A DNA stretch of 64,000 nucleotides from contig KV425557.1 in NCBI GenBank assembly GCA_001632425.1, positions 434,001 to 498,000 of the forward strand, written 5' to 3'. Position 1 is the first letter of the stretch; each line of letters opens with the position of its first letter. Made by a program: the position numbers and the translations under genes. Shown one piece after another: positions 47,503-60,100 of the stretch. The notes beneath the pieces were generated by a model that saw only the letters and a list, made by a program, of their open reading frames with translations, did not search any database and was not told where the DNA came from. Origin of the DNA: Neolentinus lepideus HHB14362 ss-1. Lineage: Eukaryota; Basidiomycota; Agaricomycetes; Gloeophyllales; Gloeophyllaceae.

Positions 47503-50500
47503 TCAATCAAGCCCTACGGCGCGCCTTTCGTAATATCTGGTAGCCTGTAATCCTTCTTCCACCTTCACCAGTTCATCACTTCTACGCTTCAAGTCCTCCT
47601 CGCGTTCGTTGTTCTTGGGGGATGTCAGATGTTGTTGCAGGTAAGCGTACACGCCTGCATCGTGGTCTTTGTCGACGTTGGGAGGCGAGAACTGACAGAT
47701 TTTGTCTATGTGTTGATCCAGTTGCTCTCCCCTCTCGAAATTGATGAGATAGCGTCCGTTAGCCGCAATCACAGGTTGCGCGGTACAGCGATTCCGCACG
47801 TCGGCCAAGTGCACCGCTAAAAAATTGCTTTAGATGGACTCTAACGGAGTCACTGTAGCTTGTACTTACAAATAATAGGCACGCAGACGTTCTTACAACG
47901 TGCGATGGCCTTGCGATAATTCTTGTAGTCATCCCGGTCAGCAATCTGGTCGTCCAGTTTCTTTAAAGTCCTCCCGCTTCGCAGAGCTATCCTTCGCGTC
48001 ACAATTAGTCGATCTATTATCGTTGATTGGATGGCGTGGAGGATAGCGGCCATCGATGCGTAGTTGTGGAGCTTGGCGCATGCCTATGACAAATGAGCAC
48101 ACAACCATCTTCGTCCAGCTAGTAACACACCTCTGCAGTCTCGATGAAAAACCTATACAACACGGCACGCCTCTCTACGTCATCCGGATGGAGAACAGAT
48201 CGCTTCACCCAGTTCTGAAGCTGGGTGCCTGTTTCAAGAACGATGTCGATGGCATTGCGGACAGGCGGTACCCGGAAACTGAGAATGCAGTCTGCGTATG
48301 TTATGCCACGATAGTTGCGTCCTTCCAATATGGTTAACGCAACCGCGAGCCTGGCAGGCGTGACATGCTGCGGCGTGCACATGACGGCCACAGACGATAA
48401 TGAAGTCTGGGATGATAATCCGGATGCACCCAGCTACACAAAGTCATGTTTAGTAACTGAGCTCTTTTAGATCTCTTAGACATGCATACCCTTTGATCGA
48501 TTATTCCAATGATTTCTCGGGCAAGGCGAGTAGTGTGGGAAGGACTGTCCACGGACACAGCAAAGCGCCGCATACGGTCAAGCAAGGCGAATTCCTTGTC
48601 GATATCGTGGCTCCTGAGCCACTCTTTCAGAGTCAATAGCACACTACAACACTTTTCTGAGAAACTTGTGACCATGGCGTATCAAAGTGCACAACTCACT
48701 CATAACGTCTAGTCGGACCATACGGTATTGCACCATCAGGGTCTTGCGTTTCATTATACCGGCCGATTAAGAGTTCAAACAGCTCCAGGGGCATCAAGAA
48801 AAGACGATACGTGCGCAGAAATATCTGTCGATATCTCTCTGCTACGGCAGTGAGTGGATGACTGAAATTAAATTGCTGGGTCAACATACCTTGATCTTGG
48901 CGCAGCAACTGCTCAATGAGACCTTCCGCTGTTCCTCCAGCAATATTGTCACCATCAGAAAATCGCACGTCGCATTCCGGGTCCATGACGGCAGCTCGAA
49001 TGTCTTCAGGCAAAGAAGTCCGGTCCGCAAGGTCAAACGACTGGTCCGACTGTGATGAGTGTCCAGATACAGGGCTGTGTATCGAAGGTGCCATCAGAAC
49101 GGAGGAACCGACTGACTGTGATAACAATGACCCTCCAGTACCAGGATCCGGTAAAGGAGTTATGCCCTGCCCAGGAGAGTCCGATGGCATAGCGCGCCCT
49201 GATCCTGACGGAATAGCACCTGGGGGTAGAGCTGGTAGCGGGCGGGGGGATGGTGCAGACGACTCGTGTCCGGTCGACCATCTTGCAGAACCGTGACCGG
49301 AGGCCGAGGACCCTGCTGTGTTAGGTCTTGCCTTCGAAAGTATCGGCTGTGACGGAGATGGAGATGGTCGAGTGAGACTCAATCCACTCGGTCTTCTAGC
49401 TTTCCCGACTTCACTCTCTGGTGCAGGATGTTGCCAAAAGCTCGAATATTCAGGTAACCCCTGGGAATTCAACGGCCCATTGGGATAGCTAAACGAGCTG
49501 GAAGATTGTCTGGTTCTCTGCAAGGATGAGCGCCAGGGGGAATGAGAACCGCTTGCACTCATCGTGGACGACTGACTTGGGTCCAAACTGTGCAGGCCTA
49601 TGCTGTCTTCGGACGTTCGAAGGCCGCCATTTCTCAACCCACTCTCCACCATTTGTCTCCGCGGTTGCGGGGATGAGCCGGACGGTGGTATTAAATCGCT
49701 ATCCGGCAGGTGACCAGGCGACTCGGAAAGAGGCGCGTCGAAAACTACAAATGATCATCAGAATATAACAAGGAGCACAAAGGCCTACAAACGTACTTGG
49801 TCCTAGGAAAGGACTATGAGGGTCCGTCTCGAGCCTCTTCATATGGGTTCTAACATCTGGCATGGATGGTCGCTTGCGTGGTTCGCGTTGCCAACATACC
49901 GTCATTAAATTCCATAAGCCATCCGCTATGATGGGGACTTCAGGTCGCCTCGGTCGAGCGCCATTGAGGATGATCTGCATGTGGACTTCCATATCTTGAG
50001 TAATGTAGAAGAACGGGGGTCGGCCTGTCATTAGTTCCAGGCAGAGCATGCCGAAGCTCCACACGTCAGTCTGCGGAGAAACCGACGTGTGCTTCAGCCC
50101 GACGGATGAGGGCGTGAGGAGCTCCGGAGCAGTCCAACGTGGGGGGGCAAAACCAGTAGTCGTACTGGCTGTGCTGTCTCCGGCCTCTTCGATCACTTTT
50201 GACAGACCGAAGTCAGATATCAAGGCCTTGCCTGTGTCCGATATCAAAACATTAGCCTGTGAGGATGCAAATGTCAGACATCATATCGATGGCGCTTATG
50301 AAACATACGTACACCTCGGAGGTCACCGTGACCTATCTTATTGAGATGGAGATATTCCAGACCTTTAATGAACAATTAGCACGACTTGTGACCGCATTGA
50401 CGACTCGACACACCAGAGGCAACTTCGATCAGTAATCGCAGCTTATTGGCCTCGGGGTGCGCGCGTACATAGTCTATGGCGGTACCATTCTCTTGCCAGG

Positions 50501-51950
50501 GAGTGACCTGCATCGGCATTTTAGTAGACAGAAATCTTCAGTGTCGTGAGTCTCACAGTAAAAGCATGCTGGTCGTCAAGGTAGGCAATGCCGTAAAGTC
50601 TCGCAACATTGGGGTGTTGCAGGTGTCTCCAGATTTCCACTTCTTTGATAAACTTCTACTCAAAGTGATCTGTTAGATGATTGCGAAGGCAGATAACCAA
50701 CATAAAACTGACATACCCTCCTCGCTGGCGCAGTAATAATGCCACGTGGTAACTTGAGTGCCACCTGTATAAGCTCTAATTACTCGATGCCCTCGCGTCC
50801 ACTTAATGTCCACAAACCTTCTCCGCACCTAGCCACTCCCCTGCACACCGACCATTAGGGTGGTAGCAAATCAACGCTGCTGCCTAACTGACCTGTGTAT
50901 ACGTCATTGTAACCCCCAGTAACAACTGGAAATTCACTCGTGCGGGTCACTTGACCAGTCACTGTATAGCTCTCAACACCTGGACGCTCTCGCTCAATAC
51001 GCGATGAGTCCACTCACAGTCGGTCGAGGGAGGGAATATATTCGTTTGCTTCTGAAGATCCCACAATCCCCTTGCGAGCGGATCTTCACCGTGGTTGCCA
51101 GGGTTGACCGGTGAGTCCAGTAATTCCTTGTGGCGGGATTCATGGTGTGCAATGAATAGCCGCTAAAATAGAGCCCACCTCCTGAATACTCTGCATGACC
51201 CTCTGAACGGCAGGTTCACCAAGTCCTATTATAGTCCTGAGTTCATTCTGGTCGGCGAGAATGTCCTGCAGCAATTCTCGTATCTCGGCATGATCCCGGG
51301 CTAGGATAGCACGTTGATCCCGCTGGTCGCGGTTGATAATTATATTGACCGAGAACTATTGTCAATAGTCAGCAATCTTATCGTCCACCCACGTCGCGTT
51401 TGTAAACTCACGTTGAACTCGTTCGCGCACAAATCCAATTCTTGATAGCTCTCCTTGATACCTTCTTGGATGTCACCTTGTTGTAGGATACTCTTGATGC
51501 GATTGAGAGAGGCCCAAGTCTGTACTCTTCGCAACACACTTTCCATCGTACTAGGTTAGACGTAATATGTCAGAATCCCACGCTGTGCATGCATTACTAC
51601 ATACGCTGCTGCGACGTCAGCAACTTGCTGTGTGTCTGTACCCTCCATTTGATTGTTACGCAGGCTTTCTTCTAACGTCCACAGGAAGGTTCGGCATCTG
51701 TCTGCAAGAGCGACGCATTGTTGCTGAGGGGAGCTCTGTCGGCAACATACAAACGGATTGAAATGAACAGATAAACACACCCTGTACACCTTGACATTCT
51801 TCACCGTAGTGTATATGTCGTTTACTGCTCGCGTAGTGAGTGCTCGAAGATCAGTTGAAAAGAAAACAAACACTCACAGACGGTTATTGCATGATCAATG
51901 CCCGGAAAACAGTTCCCCGCCCAGTCACTGAGAGTAGGAATCATAGACAT
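47503..51950 (-). CDS. kinase-RasGEF fusion with N-terminal helical domain
   Basis: Eighteen exons read in one frame for roughly 1,180 residues, from MSMIPTLSDWAGNC at 51950 to the stop at 47503. Residues 1-190 are amphipathic helices like the adaptor bundle before many fungal TKL-like kinases. A kinase domain follows (about 240-500): VALKLPRG with the ATP lysine, HGDLRGANVLIS catalytic loop (exon junction at 50256), ISDFGLSK, PRWTAPELL, TDVWSFGMLCLEL. All catalytic residues are present. A 250-residue serine/proline linker leads to RasGEF_N (ERYRQIFLRTYRLFLMPLEL) and the catalytic RasGEF (CTPQHVTPARLAVALTILEG to KNVCVPII). It probably couples kinase signalling to Ras activation. One large exon joins the kinase end, linker and RasGEF_N, so the fusion is not a splice artefact of mine. 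Confidence 0.85.
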
Positions 51951-52224
51951 GATGAAGGAGGAAGGAAAGATGCATTTCGGAAGCAGTATCAATTGAGGTC
52001 CTGCGGACCATCAAAGCATCGCTGAGCGGAGGGCTGTGAGTACCATATCTAGACGCTAAGGGGTATTACCACTAAGTGAACATGAGATGATAACGTACAG
52101 CCACAGATATTCAGCTGTCGACCTTCTGATTGATGAAAGACGAATTACAATGCAGCTGATCGACTGTACCTGATTGTTGGGTACCTTGAAACGATATATT
52201 ACTACTCGCCTCTTAGAAGCAGTC

Positions 52225-52315
52225 GGTAGCGTGGCCGAGCGGTCTAAGGCGTTGGATTTAAGGAACTGATTCCCAATGGGCGAAAGCCCGCGCGAGTTCG
52301 AACCTCGCCGCTACC
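52225..52315 (+). tRNA. tRNA-Leu (UAA), short intron probable
   Basis: The acceptor stem GGTAGCG pairs with CGCTACC. The A box (TGGCCGAGCGG) and B box (GTTCGAACC) fit RNA polymerase III signals, and a long variable arm (GGGC-GAAA-GCCC) marks class II. The anticodon region TTGGATTTAAG reads UAA, followed by about 7-9 extra bases before CCAA, consistent with a short intron just 3' of the anticodon. Exact intron ends are uncertain because the stem has one mismatch. It lies 115 bp before COQ7. Confidence 0.9.
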
Positions 52316-52430
52316 ATAATCTGGAAGTTTTTGTCCAGTCAAACCCGAATTTTTGTCATCGTCTGTTTGACATCGTATTGCTTATTTCGTCTGCTAGCTT
52401 CTGAGCGCTTAATATTGGGACGAGTACTGT

Positions 52431-53234
52431 ATGATTGCGAAAGTTGGATCCCGAGGTCTCTATGTGAGGCGGAAGTTCGTACCTCCTCATCGTGCCCTGT
52501 CGACGACAGCCACCTTCCCTTCTGCTCCGTATCTGGATCCTTCAAAGGCTGGCGACCCGGCAGTGACTTCGACACCCCAAGACTTGTCGCCCGCTGAGCG
52601 TCGTGTTCTGGATGGCGCCCTTAGGGTCGATCAAGCAGGAGAACTTGCAGCCAACTGGATCTACCGTGGCCAAATGGCTGTTCTAGGGCGGGTTCCTGAG
52701 ACTGGCCTTGTCATCCAAGTCGGCTTGTTTTAGCGCCTTTTGCTAGATTGGTTGATGTCTGACCGGATTTTGCACAGGCTATGTGGGATCAAGAGAAGAA
52801 ACACATAGCGGTCATGAATAAGCTTCAAATTCAGCATCAGGTCCGCCCCACTGCACTATGGGAATTTGCGAAGGTAGCTGGTTTCGGCCTGGGTGCTACG
52901 ACAGCACTCATGGGGAAGGAGGCAGCAATGGCATGTACGGAGGCAGTTGAAACGGTCATAGGTGAACATTACGACGAGTAAGCCATACATTTTCTACATG
53001 TCTTTGGTCCTCTGACTTCGCCCCAGTCAATTGAAGGAGATGGACGGTTTCTCAGTGTCGCATCCAAGTATACCACTACTGAAGGACGTCATTCGAGAAT
53101 TCAGGGATGACGAACTCGAGCATCTGGATACTGCGGTCGAGCACCATTCCCAGAGAGCACCAGCACACGCGCTCCTAAGTACGGTAATCGGGGCAGGGTG
53201 CAAGGTAGCCATCGAACTGTGCAAACGATTCTAG
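52431..53234 (+). CDS. COQ7: COQ7 demethoxyubiquinone hydroxylase
   Basis: Three exons (52431-52718, 52778-52977, 53027-53234) give 231 residues. The enzyme hydroxylates the quinone ring in the penultimate step of ubiquinone synthesis on the mitochondrial inner membrane. The basic, serine-rich first 40 residues look like a mitochondrial presequence. Di-iron ligands of the ferritin-like fold are visible: E in [10 protein letters not shown], the E and H of MWDQEKKH, E in the [13 protein letters not shown] block (E and ExxH), and E/H in [15 protein letters not shown]. The ending [12 protein letters not shown] is typical. Only 33 bp separate its stop from that of the convergent complex I subunit gene. 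Confidence 0.97.
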
Positions 53235-53267
53235 TAGAGTATCACACGTTCGCAGTATATACCGGAC

Positions 53268-53739
53268 CTATGAGGATTCTGGTTGTGGGGCATGAATTAA
53301 TAACGATTCGCCCTTCCGCTTTCCATTGAAATTCCACTTATTCTGGTGCGCATACGACTGGTTAACACACAATAGCGAGCATGTAAGTGGTGTAAACTTA
53401 CATCCGTCTGGGAGGCAATGTACAGAAGCGTCCCGGGCACAATTACGACGCCGACAATCCCAATGAAAGTGTTTCGAGGAGTAAAGCGGAAGTACTTGTA
53501 TGCGTTCTCGCGCTGTAAGAGTCATTTCAACTTCAGTCGAGTGTGGATTGCGCGGTGGTTGCGTACCATAGCATTCCATCTCTCGATAGCAGGGTCATGC
53601 TATCCGACCATATCTGAGTAACGCGGCACACTCATCAAACGACGTTGCCTTACTAACCTTGACCATCTCTGCGATGCAGTAAGTAAGAGACATTTCCTAG
53701 ACATTCGATATAGCAGCACTTACGGTGACCGCCCGCCAT
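53268..53739 (-). CDS. complex I accessory subunit, B15/NDUFB4-like
   Basis: Five exons (53739-53724, 53668-53658, 53599-53567, 53512-53402, 53342-53268) encode 81 residues. Marks are MAGGHQMVKHDPAIERWNAM, then RENAYKYFRFTPRNT, one membrane helix (IGIVGVVIVPGTLLYIA), and NKWNFNGKRKGESL. This fits the small single-pass subunit of mitochondrial NADH:ubiquinone oxidoreductase of the B15/NDUFB4 type in fungi. The second exon is 11 nt, and the whole gene was found only by joining exons. It is divergent from the RRM/G-patch gene with 155 bp between starts. Confidence 0.82.
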
Positions 53740-53894
53740 TCTGAGGACTCAAGCCAGATTCTGTAGTACTGGAGTACTCTGAACGGTAGCAGTGGCGGCA
53801 GATATTGTTGGACCTTGTTTGGCGCGGTTGTCAGCGCTCCGAGTCTTGACCTTCACTACTATCTGTGCTCTTTGCGCTATATTGGCTCTGCACA

Positions 53895-56761
53895 ATGGCT
53901 TACAATCGCGAATGGGACCGAGGCAAAGACCAATGGGGAGATTCTGGAGCTTGGAATGACAATAATGGGAGAGGGAATATCAGAGGTCGGGATGAGGACT
54001 ATCACGGTGAGGGGAAGCGCCGGAAGTATAATGACGGTGTATGTGCGAGGGTTTCTTACTCCGGCGTACTCTCATAATACGATATGTTTAGGGTTATGCC
54101 AATCCGTCCCGCTCTCACGACGAGGGCGGATATGATAACTCTTGGGGTCAGTCGGAAGAGTATCATGAAGACCGGCAGAAGGGCCACACCAGAAAGCGGC
54201 TTATGCCTAGCGAAGCAAGTCCCCACGTCATTTTCCTCGGGCTCGACCCAGATTTCACCGAAGCGGATGTCTGTCGACTTCATCTTCCTAGCGATTCAGC
54301 CGTGACTAAATGGTGCACCCTTGTAGCTCCAAGCGTATCTTGCCAACCAGGGTTTTACGGTCGAGTCGGTCACAATCATCCGAGAGAGATCAACAGGCAC
54401 TTGCCCATTCGTATACTTGTTTCTGCGCATGCATTAATATTTCTTTCGGCATTCGATTTTCAAAGGTGCATCCAAGGGCTTTGGCTTTGCCCAATTCGCG
54501 ACCGTGGAACATGCTCGGGCCTTTGTGGGACCCTCGTTCCCCTTCATCCAAGTGCCACCACCTGCATCGCATGGTGCGTCGGCGACTGCTGCTTTCTACA
54601 AGGCCTTGCAGTCGGGCGCGCCACACACGGGTCGCCGGGTAAAAATCGACTACTCTCAAAGTGCAAACCCAGCGGATAAAGGGCGTCGTGGTCCTATGCA
54701 GTCGAATGACGGCACTCGTGATATTGGCAATACTCAATCCCCGCTTCTACTTTTTCGTGGGCTGGATCCCTTGTCAGGCCCTCAGGCTATATCTATAGCA
54801 ATGAAATCCTCCTCTGGTCCGGGAAAGGAAGGTGCAAAAGGCATGAAAAGAATTATTCTGATCAAGGACCGTGTGACGTTAGCCAGCTGGGGCTTTGCTT
54901 TTGTGGAGTTTGTTGACGTCCAGGTATGTGTGTTATCTTGACTCTGTGTGCAGATACTCGATACGTGAAGACAGTCGGCATCGGCTGTGCTTGCGGCTAC
55001 TATGTCTCCTCAGCTACATCCTAATGGTTTTCGGATGTCGGACAAACCCGTCGCGGCTTCCTTCGCACATCCTTACTCGTTCCAGCCGGTCGATCCTATG
55101 AGGAGAGATGAAGCTGCTATTGCTTCAACATCTGTACTAGGAGGATCGGAGGGTGGATGGGTAAGATACTGGGACGAAGCTTCTACAGTTGCTGTATTGG
55201 ATTTCAAAGTTGAAGAGCCACCGAAGCCAGCCACAATAACTGAGAAAAAGAAGGAGAAGAAAAAGGCCAAAGGTACATACGATCGCTACATGCTACTAAC
55301 GTTACTGAAACATACTTTTGCAGATGCTGATACCTCCAATGCATCCGCTTCTACTGTGGAAGCTTCCGTCCTTCCCGTCTCCGACAAGCCGGTCACGTTG
55401 AGCTTCAACAAGACTGGTATATCAATTAATAAGGGTACATCTGGATCCGGTGGTACGCTGGCAGTCCCTCTCCAGTCTTGCGCATGTCTGCTCAATACGT
55501 TACGATCCCTAATGTAGCCAAGGCTCCCGCTCCTATAGCTCTTGCTTTTTCAATGACGGAAGATCGACCCGACGAAGCTGAGGATGCAGCCGCTCAGGCT
55601 GCAGCTAGCCAAGATCTCAAGGGTTTGTTTCTAAATCGAGATACGACGCGGTATGGGTTGGATATTCGCGTTGACGCTCGTAATGTCCAGTGACTGCTAC
55701 GAAGAAGGTGGCACCTATGATTGCTAGCAAGAAGGTCGGTATTAAATTGAATTCCATGGCGGTTCGATCTGAGTGTTATTCTCCAGACTGCGAATAATAT
55801 CAGTAAATGGAACCAAGTACAAGAAGAGTTGAACCCATCAGCTGTGGCAGCTTCTAGTTCAGTAGGTCAAATCGTTTACCATATCCCTGCTTTCTATCAA
55901 CCGTCCACAGACCGCAACCTCTGCACCTGACGCTGACGCAGTGCCAGTTGTTGAGATAGCAAAGGCCAAGTCCGTCACTCCTGCGCCCGCAGAAGGCGAA
56001 TTCGAGTTTGCAGACATGACCAAGATGGCTTGTCTACTGTGTGCAAGGCAATTCAAGACATTGGATCAACTTAAGCGGCACAATAAAGAATCTGATTTGC
56101 ATAAGGTGAATACCCACCTCGTACCTTGATCCGAGCTGGCCTGACATTCATTCGCTGTAAGAAAAACTACAAAGATGCTTCGCTACGGGAGACGGCTCGG
56201 GGCAAAGCAGCGGCCGCCAAGCACGCGGCCGCTGGTTCTCCGTCAACACCTTCTGAGCCGAAATATCGCGACCGCGCCGCTGAGCGCCGGATCATGCACA
56301 ACCAGCCTGAAGCACCTCTTCCGGAGAACATGAACAGCTCGCACTCGAAGAAGACCAGATATGCGGAGGGACCTCCGCCGCCGCCGAAGGCGGTGACCCC
56401 CCCGGCAGCGCCCTTGAATCTAGGCCAAGACCAGAATAACGTCGGTAATAAATTACTGAAAATGATGGGATGGACGGAAGGGACTGGGCTAGGGGTGGAC
56501 GGGGAGGGCCGAGTTGAGCCTATGTAGGTACCTCCAGACCAACTCGTGAGATTGGATTATCATCTGACGCTATCCATAGACAAACGGCCTTGTATGAGCA
56601 AGGTGTTGGATTGGGGGCTAGCAAAGGGAAGGATATTACGCATTTGACCGAAGGGTATACGGGCTATGTAAATGCGGCTAAGGATGCAGTGAGTGATTTG
56701 CTAGACGTAACATACTCAGTGACTGAGGTTGGTATAGGCTCGAGAAAGATATGGCAGCTAA
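53895..56761 (+). CDS. RRM/zinc-finger/G-patch RNA-binding protein (RBM5/RBM10-like)
   Basis: About twelve exons read from the ATG at 53895 to the stop at 56761. Order: an RGD/Asp-rich N-terminus; first RRM (VIFLGLDPDFTEADLQAYL, then KGFGFAQF as RNP1); the conserved FPFIQVPPPASHGASATAAF block; a second RRM-like part (WGFAFVEF); a C2H2 finger (MACLLCARQFKTLDQLKRHN); and a C-terminal G-patch (NKLLKMMGWTEGTGLG, GLGASKGKDI) ending ARERYGS. This is the RBM5/RBM10 splicing-regulator layout, without an evident OCRE domain. The intron 54397-54465 has a GC donor (GCACTT), demanded by RNP1. The introns near 55438-55478 (41 bp) and 55622-55691 are less certain. Confidence 0.85.
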
Positions 56762-57171
56762 GAATATGTTGCGGACCGTCCGATTGTTGCATCTACTGTG
56801 GTTATCTTTTCTTTCTCAGCTCTCCCAGCCCGTATTAGCATTATCATCCATGGCCTTCTGCAATATGAATGATACTGAGGCCAGGAAAGCACAACAGGTG
56901 CAATGCTGACTGTGGCTCTTGTACATTCATGCTATTGTGCATCCTCTCGTAGAGACAGCCAATGACAGCTTTGACTAAGGACACATAATAGCGTCTCACT
57001 GTCGCGCAAGCCGACGAAAAGAGTGGTTGAGACAAAATCACATCTCCTTGATTGAGATGGAGCAGCGAAGATGAAAAATGCGATAGGAACTAGGAAAGGA
57101 GAATACAGTTAAGGGTATAGAAACACTGCTGTGACAATTAAGAAATAAACAAGGAATGTGCGAACACGTCA
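56762..57171. other. intergenic between convergent genes
   Basis: 3' flanks of the G-patch and formin genes. No further gene recognised. Confidence 0.5.
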
Positions 57172-60100
57172 TCATCCATCATCATCCTTAGAAGTCCTTG
57201 CATCATCCGCAACAGAGGCTGTTGATCCAGTCTCAACCTTGTCGTCGGGCAACTCGTCTTCCACCGGCGGCTCGACCTCAGCAAAACTATCGGCGATTCC
57301 GTGTTGCACTTCATTGACATCGTCAACGTCGTGCGGCCAATCTGAAAGATCAGGGGAACGCGGGCTTCCAATGTCTTCGGAGTCTTCGTTGCCAGATCTC
57401 GCGCGCAGTCGTCTACGTGTCCGACGAGGCATTGAAGAGGAAGAAGGCGAGGGTGGAATGGGAGCGAATCCGTCGGATTTCAGTGTAGCCAGCATATTCG
57501 CGGCGATGGCGGCTGCGTCAGCGCCATCGTTAGAACTGAATTTGAGCCCGCCGTCAAGATTGAGTTCAAGCGGACCAGGAGGCAGTCTGGCTGTCGTATT
57601 GTTCGTAGGCCGACGAGTACGCCGAGCACGTCTTCCTACATGCTCGCCATTTCTCAGCTTCTCCAAGAGCGTGTCAAGGATAGCAGTGTTTTCATCCTCT
57701 TGGGCGCCGCTTGCTTCCTGCGCCTGTTCCCTTCTCAAGCGGGCTTCTTCTGCAGCTTGCTTCCGCTTCTCCTGTGCCGCCTTTTCTTCCGCAACGGACT
57801 GATTCTCCGATTTACATTTCTATCACATGAGACAGCTTCAGCGCGATGAAATCGAGGCGAGGAAACGACATATTTACTTTATACGAGGTCACGAAAGTCT
57901 TGAAGATTCCATAGAACTCTGACGAGCTCATGTTCTTCTCATCCTCCCCGTAATACCTGATTACCTCGGTGAATGTAGCGTCAGCAGCATTAACATCATC
58001 GGTGAGGTCTTCGAGCAAAGCGGTCGATTTTCCGACGAAGCCCCACATTTGTTTTGCGAATTCTTCGACGAGGTTTGGGTCAGAGAAATGATCTGCGAGT
58101 TCGTGACGAATGCGTTCCAGGCCGGTGCGCAATTCCGACAAGCCTTTCCTGACGTCCTGAAGGTTTACTGGTATGATGATGACGTATCAGGACCTCACCA
58201 CGCATGCTGAAGGGGCTTGTTCACATACCTCGGTATGCTTCCGCTGGTTTGGCTAACTCATCCAAGAAGTCTTCCATGTCAGGCATGTGATTCGCAACGG
58301 TCCGTTCCAAGAAATGGAGCAGAGTTGTGTTATTCACGGACTTCGTGTCAACAAGCTAACGAAGGATTATTAGCATATTTTCACAATAGTCGAGGTTATT
58401 AGGACTTGCCTTGTTAATGCTGCTGACTCGGAAACCAAATGCTCCGCCCTTGACTCCAGTACTGTTCATATAATTACCAATGAATAGAATCAACTACGAT
58501 GGTATTATTCATGAGTAACATCGAGATACGGGAAAATAATGATATGCTCACACTGAGGAGATCCTTAAAATGCGTGGCATGCAGAAGAGCGTCTCCTGCT
58601 TCGCTAAGTTTCCGAGTGGAGTCGTCTAAAAGTGTCCATTGCTCCTGGAACCGGACCCTGTACAGCATACCCTCCACACGCGGAGCCAGGCGATCAATTT
58701 GTATCAGTTGAACCATCAGTCGGTCAGACGGATGTAAACTGGCAAGCTCCTCCGCGTCTGCGTTCCTGTAGACGTTGAGCTTACCAACCTATTATCACAG
58801 AGTCAGTATCTACGAATCTATCCATTGAGATTATTTTGACAGACCTGTTCCGGTGTAGGCAACACAGGTTTCAACTCGCCCAAGAATACCTCGGTACATA
58901 ATTCTTGATTGAACTGCTGAATCCTGCGAGCGATCTCTTCTGGCTCAAGTTGCTTGACACGTTGAATGAGAATTTCTATGGAGATTCAGCCCACGTGCAC
59001 CGTTGCAAGATGATTGCATTCTCACCGACTCTCTTCTTGGTCTGAGGATCAAGGACACTTTTAAGTTCGGCACGCTTCTGCTTGGCTACGTGATTGTCAA
59101 AGTTCAACTCAACAGCTCTGCGAAAAGATGCTCACCCATGAGGTTGATGACCAATTGCTTGGCTTTGAAGTCTTCTTCGATTTCATTCCAGATACCGTCG
59201 ATACGCAGCTTCGTTATCCATTCTTTCTCCTTGTTCGCCTCTGAGTCATTGAAGACGGTATGGCTAGCCTGTTGTTGGGGAAGCTTATCCCATTGCAATT
59301 GCTTGAGCTTCTTGCTGGGCGTTATAGGCATATCTTTACGCGCAGCAAGCATTGCGTTGAGATTCGAACCCAATAGCATCGATGCACGGGCCGAACCGGG
59401 GGCAGATGTAGTAATTCCTTTGGTTGGAGGCGGCGGTGGTGGTGGAGGCGGTATTCCGAAGGTGGGCAGCTTGACACCGCCGGGAGGAGGCGGCGGGGGC
59501 GGCGGGGGAGGAGGTGGCGGCACAGAAGACTTGAGCCCTCCAGAAGGCGGCGGGGGCGGAGGTGGAGGAGGCGGTGGAGGAGGCGGTGCACTCGTAGGAC
59601 CTGCCTCGCCTTCTTCGGGGAGTGGCGGGAGAATGGGAGAATGTTGAGGACTGCCGTCGGATGATGGTGGACGTCCTCTGGCAGCGAGCTGCTTCCTAAG
59701 CTGCTCCGCTAGAGAGCATGGTGTTGACACACGAGAACTGTCTACGGACATAATGGAACTGACAGATGTGGGTTGCGTTTCTTCGGTCAAGTTGGTGTAT
59801 CCGCTACGACTCGATTGGCGGCCATAATCGCTCTCGGCGTCTTGGTCTTCGGGCAGTACAGAACCATCACTCTGCTCCGCACGATCATCCGTGGGGGGAG
59901 TCAAAAGCTCGCCTGGCCTAGGGGTACCATTAAGACCAGAGGTGACCAAAATCTTGCGTCGCGGAGAGCCTCTTATACTCCGAGGACTTGATAGAAGGCC
60001 GTCACGAGCTTGAGCCTACAAAAATGTTGATATGAGTGAAAACAGGCGTCATCGTCTGTATACTCACCATTTTCGCTCCTGCAACGATCTGCTGCTGTAT

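Noticed and set aside
48877..48905. GTATGTTGACC...TTTCAG inside the RasGEF_N exon as a possible intron
   Set aside because: It would be under 30 bp, shorter than any intron here. The reading frame is open through it and the protein remains plausible.
59003..59647. Plus-strand frame with glycine runs opposite the formin
   Set aside because: It is the complement of the FH1 polyproline codons of the minus-strand formin.
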